From positions 434,001 to 498,000 of the forward strand of contig JADJPM010000001.1 in assembly GCA_016713245.1 (NCBI GenBank): a DNA stretch of 64,000 nt, read 5' to 3'. Made by a program: the position numbers and the translations under genes. Under the pieces are notes generated by a model. The model was not told where the DNA came from. It did no database searches and worked only from the letters and a program-made list of their open reading frames with translations. Below are positions 1 through 7,321 of this stretch, piece after piece (within the stretch, counting starts at the first letter, position 1; each line of letters starts with the position of its first letter). This DNA is from Verrucomicrobiaceae bacterium (GTDB lineage: Bacteria; Verrucomicrobiota; Verrucomicrobiia; Verrucomicrobiales; Verrucomicrobiaceae).

Positions 1-1
1 C

Positions 2-79
2 GCCCTCGTGGACGGCAACGTCCGCTTCGACAAAGACGGCCGTCGCGTCAACGTCGTCCCTGTCGCCCTCCAGGCGTAA
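2..79 (+). CDS. rpmA: 50S ribosomal protein bL27, C-terminal fragment
   Basis: Only the last 25 residues are in the window; the gene starts upstream. The translated tail contains LVDGNVRFDKDGRRVNV, which matches the conserved C-terminal beta-strand region of bL27, a late-assembling protein of the large subunit near the peptidyl transferase centre. A strong intrinsic terminator follows 22 bases after the stop, so this is the end of a transcription unit, presumably rplU-rpmA (inference, the partner is outside). The identification rests on a short but characteristic tail. Confidence 0.85.
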   Translation, partial: ALVDGNVRFDKDGRRVNVVPVALQA

Positions 80-101
80 CCGACTTCGACATCAATTTCT
101 T

Positions 102-134
102 AAAAGGGCGTGGATCATCTCCACGCCCTTTTTT
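102..134 (+). terminator. Rho-independent terminator after rpmA
   Basis: A perfect 9-bp stem, GGGCGTGGA at 106-114 and its complement at 120-128, encloses a 5-base loop. It is followed by six T and preceded by four A, so it may work in both directions. It lies between the rpmA stop and the next gene on the same strand. Confidence 0.8.
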
Positions 135-168
135 GCGCCCACAGCCTCACAAGCGTCCATACTAAGCC

Positions 169-1203
169 GTGACCGCCCTCGAAGCCCTCCTCCGCGAGCA
201 AATCAGCACCGCCCCGAGCGGTCTGCTGCCCTTCGCGACCGTGATGGAACTGGCGCTCTACCATCCTCACCACGGCTACTACGGCCCCGGACCTCGCCGC
301 CTCGGCCGCAGCGGTGATTTCTACACCAGCGTCAGCACCGGATCCTTGTTTGGAAAACTCCTCGCCATGCTCGCTCGCCGTGAATGGGAAAAGCTCGGCC
401 AGCCCGCTAATTTCGCCCTCATCGAGCAAGGGGCCCACGACGGCCAGCTCGCCGAGGACATCCTCACCGCGCTCGACATCCCCGACGCCCGCTACCTCCT
501 CCTCGAACCCAATCCACGCTATCGCGAAGCTCAGCGTCAGCGTCTCGGCGACCGCGTGACATGGATCGAAAGCCTCGCCGAAGCCCCCGCACACGCCTTT
601 TACCTCTGCAACGAGCTGCCTGATGCCTTCCCCGTGCATCTCGTCCGCTGGGACGGCCAAAACTGGCTCGAACTGCATGTCGATGCCGCTTTGAACCTCG
701 TCCCTGCCCCGCCGAGCAGCCCCGAACTCGCCGCCGAGATCGAAAAACTCCCCCGAGACCTCGATCCCGGCCACACGATGGAAATCTCCCTCGCCATGCT
801 CACTTGGGTACAGCAACTCGCCAGCGCCCCCTTTCGCGGCAGCTTCTTCATCGCCGATTACGGCCTCGATGCCGAGGAGTTCCTCGCGCGGCCCGCCGGC
901 ACCCTGCGCCGCTACCGCCAGCATCAGACCGACGATCACATCCTCGCCGATCTCGGCGAATCGGACCTGACGACCTCCATCAACTTCACACGCCTCATCA
1001 CCGAGGCCGAATCGCATGGCCTCCGCGTCCTCGATTACGATCATCAAGGCCGCTTCCTCACCCGCCTCGCCGCCCCCTGGCTCGCCACCCTCGAAGGCCA
1101 CCGCCTCGACGCCGCCACCCTCCGCCAATTCCAGTCACTCACCCATCCCGCCATCATGGGACGTTCGTTCCGGTGCTTGTTGATGGGGAAAGAGACTCAC
1201 TAA
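169..1203 (+). CDS. MidA/NDUFAF7-like SAM-dependent methyltransferase (COG1565)
   Basis: The 344-residue protein has the family N-terminus (LLPFATVMELALYHPHHGYY near residue 20), in which the HP-HGYY segment is diagnostic. This is followed by a GDFYTSVS segment and the SAM-binding segment EQGAHDGQLAEDIL near residue 85. The best known relative is mitochondrial NDUFAF7, which methylates an arginine of a complex I subunit; the bacterial substrate is unknown. The start is a GTG at 169 that gives the usual N-terminus. Its 3' end overlaps by 4 bases the 3' end of the convergent toxin gene, so the two messages must share a terminator region. Confidence 0.85.
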   Translation: MTALEALLREQISTAPSGLLPFATVMELALYHPHHGYYGPGPRRLGRSGDFYTSVSTGSLFGKLLAMLARREWEKLGQPANFALIEQGAHDGQLAEDILTALDIPDARYLLLEPNPRYREAQRQRLGDRVTWIESLAEAPAHAFYLCNELPDAFPVHLVRWDGQNWLELHVDAALNLVPAPPSSPELAAEIEKLPRDLDPGHTMEISLAMLTWVQQLASAPFRGSFFIADYGLDAEEFLARPAGTLRRYRQHQTDDHILADLGESDLTTSINFTRLITEAESHGLRVLDYDHQGRFLTRLAAPWLATLEGHRLDAATLRQFQSLTHPAIMGRSFRCLLMGKETH

Positions 1204-1688
1204 GCCTCACCGAGCTTTTCCAACGCGGCTTCCACCAAAGCTGGGGCAAGCCAGAAGCCAGCTTGATTCTCGAGGTCGTCCAAAACAGGTTTGATCGCCG
1301 ACAAGAGTCCTGAGCGCTTCGCCTGCATCAGGATACCAAGCACACCGATGGCTTGCATGCCGAGGAGATGGGCCGCTTTTCGGCCTGCGGATTCATCCAT
1401 CAGCACAGCTTGAGCTTCCAACTGCATCGCCAGTGCAAGCGCCGCCGTTTCCCCAGCGTGCAGATTCGGCATCACTGCAATCGAATCGGGAACCACATCC
1501 ACCGACATCACCCTCAGCCAGCTCGGCACACGCAGGCCTTGAAACCTCGGCTGTTGCTTACTCAATCTCTCAAATTCCGATCTGACTTCTTCAGGAATGC
1601 AAACCTCTCGAAACAAAGCGAGAAGCAAGTGCTCCTGCCTCACGCAGCAGAGGTTCAGAATCACCGACGTATCTGCTACGACGATCAT
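1200..1688 (-). CDS. DUF3368 PIN-like toxin
   Basis: The 162-residue protein begins MIVVADTSVILNL, the typical first strand of the PIN fold with the metal-binding Asp. The central LHAGETAALALA segment and the later VLMDESAGRKAA segment match DUF3368 proteins, which supply the other acidic residues (Glu and Asp/Glu) of the nuclease centre. These proteins are predicted RNases paired with UPF0175 antitoxins. The gene overlaps the upstream antitoxin gene by 4 bases, so it is translationally coupled. It ends tail to tail with the MidA-like methyltransferase gene. Confidence 0.85.
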   Translation of the reverse strand: MIVVADTSVILNLCCVRQEHLLLALFREVCIPEEVRSEFERLSKQQPRFQGLRVPSWLRVMSVDVVPDSIAVMPNLHAGETAALALAMQLEAQAVLMDESAGRKAAHLLGMQAIGVLGILMQAKRSGLLSAIKPVLDDLENQAGFWLAPALVEAALEKLGEA

Positions 1689-1969
1689 GCCGGAAATAGC
1701 TTATCGAGCGCATCCAGATCATCCGTCAGATCATCTGCCGAATACTGCCGAGGTATCTGCCGGTCTCTTAGAACCGACTGAAAACCCACCAAATCTAGGC
1801 CTGACAAGTCAGCCCCTGTCACAGCGCTAATGCGCCCCCGAGCATACAACGCACAAGCCAGTTCCAAACGCAGATCATCCGCGCTGAACCGCCGGATGGC
1901 GCTGATTTCAGGTAGTTCCAAGGTCATGCGAGAGTGTATCCAGTCCGTCATTGCCTGACAAGCCTCCAT
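1685..1969 (-). CDS. UPF0175-family antitoxin
   Basis: A 94-residue protein, although the conserved part begins at an internal ATG (1927; MTLELPEIS), giving 80 residues. I consider that the likelier start. The LELACALYARGRIS and SAVTGADLSGLDLVGFQSVLRDRQI segments are typical of UPF0175, a small helix-turn-helix antitoxin family found next to DUF3368 toxins. The 4-base overlap with the toxin gene supports a bicistronic toxin-antitoxin operon, normally self-repressed by the antitoxin. Confidence 0.8.
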   Translation of the reverse strand: MEACQAMTDWIHSRMTLELPEISAIRRFSADDLRLELACALYARGRISAVTGADLSGLDLVGFQSVLRDRQIPRQYSADDLTDDLDALDKLFPA

Positions 1970-2734
1970 TTACCTCGACAGCACCGCGATGCCGTTGCGG
2001 ACGATCCAGCCGGGCTTGTCGAGATTCTCTCGGCCATCAGCCGTTTTGAACCACAAACCGGTCGATGGGCCACCGTCCAGGTTCAGCGCTCGTTTCACCG
2101 GAAACTCAGGAATCGCTCCGGGTGTGGTCAAAAGTCTCGCCAACTCCCGAAGGCCCACCTCTTGCGCCGTGCCCATCGCCCAATGACCCGCACCATCGAT
2201 GAGGATGAAGGTGCGGGCATTCTTCGGCTCGGGTTTGCCATCGGAAGGCGGCGACCAAGGTTTGCCATCACTCACCAGCCAGGGGCTGCACTGCACCATC
2301 TCCGTGATCTTCGGGTCATCGCGAAACTCGAGGTCCCAGACGAGCTCTGCTTTGCCATTCCTCACGATAAAGCTGCCGCCATACTCACCACGATTCAAGA
2401 AGGTGCCGCTGCGCATGCCTGCGGCGATCTCCAGGCCCGAAGGCTCGCGTTTACCAACCTCGAAGTAGCCTCCATTGCACACGGCGAGCGCTTTGTGCTC
2501 GCGTCCCCAGGCGTCGAGCTGCTTCTCGGACTGCCTTCCAGGATTCGCCAGCACGCGGAGGGCGGTCTTGGCCTCGTCGAAGAAGACCAGATGCAGCATG
2601 ACGCCGTTCACCCTCCTCGGGACATATCGCGCTCCACTTCCGAGCTCGATTGGCTGCGCGAACAACTCCAACCTCCAGGCCGTGAAACCCACGACGAGCA
2701 GCAAGGCGATCCAAAAGGGCGGGCGAGCGTTCAT
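1970..2734 (-). CDS. Exported phosphodiester glycosidase-like protein (NAGPA/DUF2233)
   Basis: Starting at the ATG at 2734 gives 254 residues with an N-terminal hydrophobic segment (WIALLLVVGFTAW), probably an uncleaved anchor or signal peptide. The family motifs are present: NGGYFEVG in the middle, FILIDGAGHWAMG, and near the C-terminus ALNLDGGPSTGLW. This domain hydrolyses phosphodiester-linked sugars in mammalian 'uncovering enzyme' and is common in bacterial envelopes; the substrate here is unknown. An upstream ATG at 2770 would add 12 residues ahead of the signal and is less likely. It stops one base from the UPF0175 frame, so the three minus-strand genes may be co-transcribed. Confidence 0.8.
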   Translation of the reverse strand: MNARPPFWIALLLVVGFTAWRLELFAQPIELGSGARYVPRRVNGVMLHLVFFDEAKTALRVLANPGRQSEKQLDAWGREHKALAVCNGGYFEVGKREPSGLEIAAGMRSGTFLNRGEYGGSFIVRNGKAELVWDLEFRDDPKITEMVQCSPWLVSDGKPWSPPSDGKPEPKNARTFILIDGAGHWAMGTAQEVGLRELARLLTTPGAIPEFPVKRALNLDGGPSTGLWFKTADGRENLDKPGWIVRNGIAVLSR

Positions 2735-2837
2735 GAATGGAGGATGCTCACGAAACACGAATGATGTCAATCTGGGTTTGCTCTCTTGCCGTAAAGCATG
2801 TGACAGCTCATTACAGAGGTTGTTAACTCAACTAATC

Positions 2838-3746
2838 ATGCGCATCGGCATCACAGGAGCGACGGGATTTCTCGGCAGGCATGTCATCCGACAGGCTCAA
2901 GGCGGAGGGCATGAGCTGGTGGCTTACACGCGGAGCCAGCTCGGGCTGCCGGTGCTGCTGGCATCGCAGACGCTTGCTCAGCCGAAAACAGCGCCGCATG
3001 AGTTGCCGGAGACGAAGCTCGATGCGCTGGTGCATCTGGCCGGTGAATCGCTGATGGGGTTGTGGACGAAAACGAAGCGAGAACGCATCTGGAAGAGTCG
3101 CGTGGAGTTCACACAGGGCCTCGTGAGGCATCTAGGCACCTGGAAGGCCGAAAACCGGCCACGAGTGCTTGTGTGTGCCTCGGGGGCCGGTTTTTACGGT
3201 GATCGAGGTGATGACCTGCTTGATGAGAGCTCGCCCTCTGGCGCGGGTTTTCTAGCGGAGCTGTGTGTGGAATGGGAAAAGGCCGCGAAGGAGCCGGAAA
3301 GGCTCGGCATGCGGGTCGTGATGCTGCGCACAGGCATGGTGCTCGGGCCGGATGGCGGGGCGTTTCCGCTGTTGAAGCGTGTTTTCGGCTTCGGGCTCGG
3401 CGGGAGACTTGGAAATGGTCGCCAGTGGATGCCGTGGATTCATGTGCAGGATGCCGTGGGCCTCATTTTGCGAGCCGTGGAGCACGACGGCATCCGCGGG
3501 CCGATCAACCTCACCGCGCCGGAGGCCGTGACGAATGCGGTTTTCACGCAAAGCCTTGCCACAGCCCTCCACCGGCCTGCTTTTTTCCATGCGCCGGCCT
3601 TTGCGATGCGTCTGCTGCTCCGCGGCATGGCCGATGAGATGCTGCTGGGCAGCCAGCGAGTGAGTCCTCGCGTTGCCAACGATTCAGGCTACACTTTCAC
3701 GCATCCGACCCTCGCCGGCGCTCTCGCCTCGCTGCTCGGAGCCTGA
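2838..3746 (+). CDS. TIGR01777-family NAD(P)-binding epimerase
   Basis: The 302-residue protein starts MRIGITGATGFLGRHV, a complete Rossmann nucleotide-binding loop (GxTGxxG). The family features follow: LVHLAGESL, the SR-VEFTQGLV region, ASGAGFYGDRG (which supplies the tyrosine), and a C-terminal SSD-like region (ADEMLLGSQRVSP) typical of YfcH-like proteins. The substrate is unknown for the family. The frame is open upstream to 2475, but that part is antisense to the glycosidase gene and is not coding. The stop codon TGA at 3744 is also the start of the 7-base repeat that fills the gap to the next gene. Confidence 0.85.
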   Translation: MRIGITGATGFLGRHVIRQAQGGGHELVAYTRSQLGLPVLLASQTLAQPKTAPHELPETKLDALVHLAGESLMGLWTKTKRERIWKSRVEFTQGLVRHLGTWKAENRPRVLVCASGAGFYGDRGDDLLDESSPSGAGFLAELCVEWEKAAKEPERLGMRVVMLRTGMVLGPDGGAFPLLKRVFGFGLGGRLGNGRQWMPWIHVQDAVGLILRAVEHDGIRGPINLTAPEAVTNAVFTQSLATALHRPAFFHAPAFAMRLLLRGMADEMLLGSQRVSPRVANDSGYTFTHPTLAGALASLLGA

Positions 3747-3764
3747 AACTTGAAACCTGAAACC
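3744..3764 (+). repeat. 7-base tandem repeat array filling the gap between genes (3 units)
   Basis: Three 7-base units of consensus TGAAACY occupy 3744-3750, 3751-3757 and 3758-3764. The first three bases are the stop codon of the epimerase gene. After the third unit only CAG separates it from the ATG at 3768. Because 7 is not a multiple of 3, the three TGA triplets fall in all three reading frames. No Shine-Dalgarno motif is visible. Confidence 0.85.
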
Positions 3765-3767
3765 CAG

Positions 3768-4646
3768 ATGGCCTCTCAACAAACCACCATCGGCCTCATC
3801 TACGATTACGACCAGACGCTGAGCCCCACCTACATGCAGGATGAGACGCTCTTCCCGCACTTCGGCATCAATCCGACGCAGTTCTGGAAGCGCAGCCGCG
3901 AGCTGGTGGACCAGGAAGGCTACGACGGCGAGCTGGCCTACCTCAAATGCATGCTCGACTACCTCGACATGGATCGCCCCACGAACGAGGACCTGCGAAA
4001 TCTGGGTGCCAAACTACGCTTCTACAAAGGCGTGCCAGAGATCTTCTCCGAACTCGACAACGTCCTCAATGACCAGCACCGCCTGCTCGGCGTGAAGATC
4101 GAGCACTACATCGTCTCCAGCGGCCTGAAGGCCCTGCTCGATGGCTCGTCGCTCGCGCCTTACATCAAGCGCATCTTCGGCTGCGAGTTCGGCGAGGACA
4201 AAAACGGCCGCATCACCTTCCCGAAGCGTGTCATCAGCCACACGACGAAGACGCAGTACATCTTCCGCATCAACAAAGGCATGCTCGAGCCGCACGAGGA
4301 CGTGAACGACCACATGGCCCCCGAGCTGCGCCCGATCCCCTTCCAAAACATGATCTACGTGGGCGATGGCCCCACCGACGTGCCCTGCTTCACCTTGATG
4401 AAACGCTACGGCGGCAATGCCATCGCGGTGTACAACCCTGATGAGGCCAATCGCGCCAGCTTCCGCAAATGCTTCCAGCTCACTGGCCTCGCTGAACGCG
4501 TCAAACACATCGCTCCGGCGGATTATCGTCCGGGCAGCCACCTCCGCCTGCTCATCGAGGAGATGGTGCGCGAGATCGCGGATACCATCGTGCGCAAGAA
4601 GAAGCAGGAAATCGAGGACGGCACCGTGTCCGCGCCGCATTTTTGA
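3768..4646 (+). CDS. HAD-superfamily hydrolase of unknown substrate
   Basis: The 292-residue protein contains HAD motif I as DYDQTLS near residue 15 (nucleophile Asp and general acid Asp), HYIVSSG (motif II region) near residue 115, and the acidic motif IV as YVGDGPTDVPCF near residue 205. The large insert between motifs I and II suggests a helical C1 cap. A TTG at 3750 would extend the frame, but it lies within the repeat array, so the ATG at 3768 is chosen. It follows the epimerase gene with only the 7-base repeat between them, so co-transcription is likely. Confidence 0.8.
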   Translation: MASQQTTIGLIYDYDQTLSPTYMQDETLFPHFGINPTQFWKRSRELVDQEGYDGELAYLKCMLDYLDMDRPTNEDLRNLGAKLRFYKGVPEIFSELDNVLNDQHRLLGVKIEHYIVSSGLKALLDGSSLAPYIKRIFGCEFGEDKNGRITFPKRVISHTTKTQYIFRINKGMLEPHEDVNDHMAPELRPIPFQNMIYVGDGPTDVPCFTLMKRYGGNAIAVYNPDEANRASFRKCFQLTGLAERVKHIAPADYRPGSHLRLLIEEMVREIADTIVRKKKQEIEDGTVSAPHF

Positions 4647-4674
4647 GGTGGAATGACTCTCACCAGTGGGACAG

Positions 4675-4701
4675 GTCGGACCTGTCCGACTCGTCGGACG
4701 G
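4675..4701. repeat. 9-base tandem repeat between convergent genes
   Basis: Three 9-base units (GTCGGACCT, GTCCGACTC and a third ending in GACGG) lie between the stops of the HAD and phosphatase genes. Positions 4684-4689 and 4694-4699 form a perfect 6-bp hairpin with a 4-base loop. There is no T-run, so it is not a classic terminator. The same unit family recurs in frame at 32453-32488. Confidence 0.7.
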
Positions 4702-4710
4702 AGATGCGGC

Positions 4711-5037
4711 TCACAAGGCCACCAAAAGCGGTTCCACGCTGGCCTGGATCAGCTCGATGAGAGCCGGGTCCATGAATTCGTAGTCATCCGGGATGTCCAG
4801 CACCTCGACACGAAGATCGTGAAACACCTCCGGGAAGTCCTCCCGCAGCTTCCGCTTGTGCGCGGCCTCCATCACGAGCACGAGATCCGCCCAGCGCAGC
4901 AGTTTCTCCGATACCCGCCGCCTCGCCGAGGCGCTCACGCCCGCACTGCGCACCTCCACCCGCGGATCATTTTGATACACCGCCTCCGCCGTCGGGCTGC
5001 GCCAGTGGTTGCGGGAGCAGAGGAAGAGGAGCTTCAT
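4711..5037 (-). CDS. Small protein tyrosine phosphatase (COG4551 type)
   Basis: The 108-residue protein begins MKLLFLCSRNHWRSPTAEAV, which holds the C-x5-R-S phosphate-binding loop of low-molecular-weight tyrosine phosphatases at residues 7-14. It is clearly shorter than the usual 140-160 residues and has FMDPALIEL where the DPxxG general-acid loop would be, which matches the compact COG4551 subgroup. The role of that group is not established. The gene overlaps the upstream PIN gene by 4 bases, so it is the third member of a phosphatase-toxin-antitoxin operon on the minus strand. Confidence 0.8.
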   Translation of the reverse strand: MKLLFLCSRNHWRSPTAEAVYQNDPRVEVRSAGVSASARRRVSEKLLRWADLVLVMEAAHKRKLREDFPEVFHDLRVEVLDIPDDYEFMDPALIELIQASVEPLLVAL

Positions 5038-5438
5038 ACGCCCTTCGGACAGATCAGCGGGATCAGCTCGCGCTTGTTGCGGCGATAAACGCGAAAATCA
5101 CCATCCACCGTGATCACGGAGTGCTTGGGATACAATTCACTCATTCGAACCAGACAGAGATCAGCGAAGTCAGGTGAGCGGTCGGCATAGCGATGTGCGA
5201 ACTCGTTGAGTTGAGGCAAGTGCTTCTCCGCGTTGAAGGCCAGTTTGATGAGACCTTGCTCGATCATCTCCAGCACCAGCGCCGCATCACTGAGATGAAA
5301 CGTGGTCTCCGACAAGACAGCTTCGCAAGTGAGGAGCGGCTCGGTGATGTTTTGTGCCACCGATACGGCCCACGCATGATGCTTGTCGCCCCGGTTCGCA
5401 AAAGCCACGAGGAAACCGGTGTCAGCGATGGCCTTCAT
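5034..5438 (-). CDS. PIN-domain toxin (VapC-like)
   Basis: The 134-residue protein starts MKAIADTGFLVAFANRGDKHHAWA, with the first PIN Asp at residue 6. The middle acidic residue is in the CEAVLSETTFHL segment, and SPDFADLCLVRMSE and VITVDGDFRVYRR supply the C-terminal acidic positions. PIN toxins cleave RNA. The 4-base overlap with the RHH gene upstream and with the phosphatase gene downstream indicates tight translational coupling. Confidence 0.85.
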   Translation of the reverse strand: MKAIADTGFLVAFANRGDKHHAWAVSVAQNITEPLLTCEAVLSETTFHLSDAALVLEMIEQGLIKLAFNAEKHLPQLNEFAHRYADRSPDFADLCLVRMSELYPKHSVITVDGDFRVYRRNKRELIPLICPKGV

Positions 5439-5647
5439 GCCTTGGCGTAGCCTTTGCGCTGGCTGAGATTCTTCGGGCCTTTGATCCGTCCTGCGAGCTG
5501 CATGAACGTCTTGCCTCCAGCCTCAGCCTTCGCCCTGGCCAACTGATCCCTCACCAGCTTTCCAGGCGAAACACCCGCTCGCTTGGCCTCGTCGGCCAGC
5601 CAGTCGGAAAGCTCAGCAGGAATGCGAATAGTGAGGGGATGGCTCAT
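5435..5647 (-). CDS. Ribbon-helix-helix antitoxin
   Basis: The 70-residue protein has the pattern MSHPLTIRIPAELSDWLADEA (a beta-strand with alternating hydrophobics followed by a helix), then a second helix around SPGKLVRDQLARAKA. This is the CopG/Arc-type ribbon-helix-helix fold used by many antitoxins to bind their own promoter. The basic C-terminal tail would contact the PIN toxin (inference). It is the first gene of the three-gene minus-strand operon. Confidence 0.8.
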   Translation of the reverse strand: MSHPLTIRIPAELSDWLADEAKRAGVSPGKLVRDQLARAKAEAGGKTFMQLAGRIKGPKNLSQRKGYAKA

Positions 5648-5669
5648 CGGGCCAAGATTAGGTCACCGG

Positions 5670-7220
5670 CTATTTGCGCACAAGCAGCGATTTGCCCGTC
5701 ATCTCTGCGGGTTGCTTCACGCCGAGCATGTCGAGCAGTGTGGGCGCGATGTCAGCGAGGATGCCGTTGCGGACGGTGACGTTCGCGGCGTCGGCGGCGA
5801 CATAGATGCCGTGGACGAGGTTCGTGGTGTGGGCGGTGTGTGGGGAGCCGTCGGCGTTGCGCATCTGCTCGCAGTTGCCGTGGTCGGCGGTGATGAAGAG
5901 CTTGCCGCCGAGTTCGAGCACCTTCTCGACGATGAGCTTCACGCCAAAGTCGATGGTCTCGCAGGCATGCACGCCGGCCTCGACGACGCCGGTGTGGCCG
6001 ACCATGTCGGGATTGGCGTAGTTCATGATGACGGCGTCGTATTTCTCCAGACGACGCAGCACTTCAAAGGTGAGGTCCGGGGCGCTCATCTGAGGCTTCT
6101 TGTCGTAAGTGGGCACTTCTTTGGGCGAAATGGCCAGGTAGCGGTCTTCGCCAGGATTCGGCTCCTCGACGCCGCTGTTGAAGAAGAAAGTGACGTGCGG
6201 GTATTTTTCCGTTTCAGCCGCACGAAGCTGCGTGAGGCCTGCGGCGGCGATGGTTTGCCCCAAGTTGTTGCTGAGGCTCTCGGTGCCGAAAATCACGCGA
6301 GCGCCGAGTTCGACGTAAGTCGCGTCATACTCGGTGAGCGTGTAGTAACCGGTCTTCGGCGTCACTTCGCGGTCAAAGCCGGCGAAATCGGCCTTCAGGA
6401 AGGCCTCACTGAGCTGGCGAGCGCGGTCGGCGCGGAAATTGAACCACAGGATGACGTCGCCATCGCGGATGCGCTGCTCGTTGGCGTTCGAGAAGATCAT
6501 CGGCTGCATGAATTCATCGCCACGCGGGTCTTTCGGATACGCGGCCTGCACGGCCGCGCTCGGCAGATCGGTGCGCACTTCACCGCGACCGAGCACGATG
6601 GCATCCCAGGCGAGCTTGTTGCGCTCCCAGCGCTTGTCGCGGTCCATGGCGTAGTAGCGGCCGATCACGGTGGCGATCGTCGCGCCGCTTGGCTTCAAAT
6701 CGGCTTCCAGCTTCGCCATGTAGGCCGCGCCGCCGGTCGGCGAGGTGTCGCGACCATCGGTGATGGCATGCACCATCAAATCGGTGACACCCGCGGCCTT
6801 CGCGGCATTGCAGAGCGCGGCGAGGTGGTCCTGATGCGAATGCACACCGCCATCGCTGATGAGGCCGAGGAAGTGCAGGCGCTTGCCTTTCGCTTTCTCG
6901 AAGGCCTCGACGAGCACGGGCATCTTCGCCAGTTCGCCATCGCGGATGCTCTTGTTGATGCGGGTGAGGTCCTGATAGACGATGCGGCCCGCGCCGAGGT
7001 TCAGGTGACCGACTTCGCTGTTGCCCATCTGGCCTTCCGGCAGGCCCACGTCCTCGCCGCTGGCGCTGACGGTGCCGCGAGGATACGTGGCATAAAGATG
7101 ATCATGGAACGGCGTCTTCGCGAGCAGCGTGGCATCGCCATTGGCTTGAGCTTGAGCTTTGCCGCCGGGATTGATGCCCCAGCCGTCGCGGATGATGAGA
7201 ACAACAGGTTTTTTAGACAT
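5670..7220 (-). CDS. gpmI: 2,3-bisphosphoglycerate-independent phosphoglycerate mutase
   Basis: The 516-residue length is standard for this enzyme, which interconverts 3- and 2-phosphoglycerate in glycolysis using two Mn ions. The N-terminal VVLIIRDGWGINP gives a metal-ligand Asp, and QMGNSEVGHLNLGAG carries the catalytic phosphoserine. IGRYYAMDRDKRWER contacts substrate, and the C-terminal FITADHGNCEQM gives further metal ligands. The start ATG at 7220 gives a complete N-terminus. Upstream on its strand lies the CoA-transferase gene, with a repeat-rich 101-base gap between them. Confidence 0.95.
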   Translation of the reverse strand: MSKKPVVLIIRDGWGINPGGKAQAQANGDATLLAKTPFHDHLYATYPRGTVSASGEDVGLPEGQMGNSEVGHLNLGAGRIVYQDLTRINKSIRDGELAKMPVLVEAFEKAKGKRLHFLGLISDGGVHSHQDHLAALCNAAKAAGVTDLMVHAITDGRDTSPTGGAAYMAKLEADLKPSGATIATVIGRYYAMDRDKRWERNKLAWDAIVLGRGEVRTDLPSAAVQAAYPKDPRGDEFMQPMIFSNANEQRIRDGDVILWFNFRADRARQLSEAFLKADFAGFDREVTPKTGYYTLTEYDATYVELGARVIFGTESLSNNLGQTIAAAGLTQLRAAETEKYPHVTFFFNSGVEEPNPGEDRYLAISPKEVPTYDKKPQMSAPDLTFEVLRRLEKYDAVIMNYANPDMVGHTGVVEAGVHACETIDFGVKLIVEKVLELGGKLFITADHGNCEQMRNADGSPHTAHTTNLVHGIYVAADAANVTVRNGILADIAPTLLDMLGVKQPAEMTGKSLLVRK

Positions 7221-7225
7221 GGAAG

Positions 7226-7285
7226 GTGGGTCAATGGGTCAAGGCGGCGGGGCCGTCAAGGTGGTCAAGGGGTCAAGACGGGTGA
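7226..7285. repeat. Degenerate 8-9-base repeat upstream of gpmI
   Basis: The pentamer GTCAA occurs five times at 7230, 7238, 7255, 7264 and 7272, spaced 8, 17, 9 and 8 bases. This leaves a degenerate 8-9-base periodicity (TTGACC-type on the minus strand). It fills most of the gap between the CoA-transferase stop and the gpmI start. It is weaker than the 7-base arrays elsewhere in the window. Confidence 0.55.
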
Positions 7286-7321
7286 AAAGCACCTTCTGGA
7301 CCCATTTCAGCCGGGAAAACA

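Noticed and set aside
2475..2837. Extension of the epimerase frame upstream of 2838
   Set aside because: It is antisense to the glycosidase gene; the Rossmann motif starts directly at the ATG at 2838.
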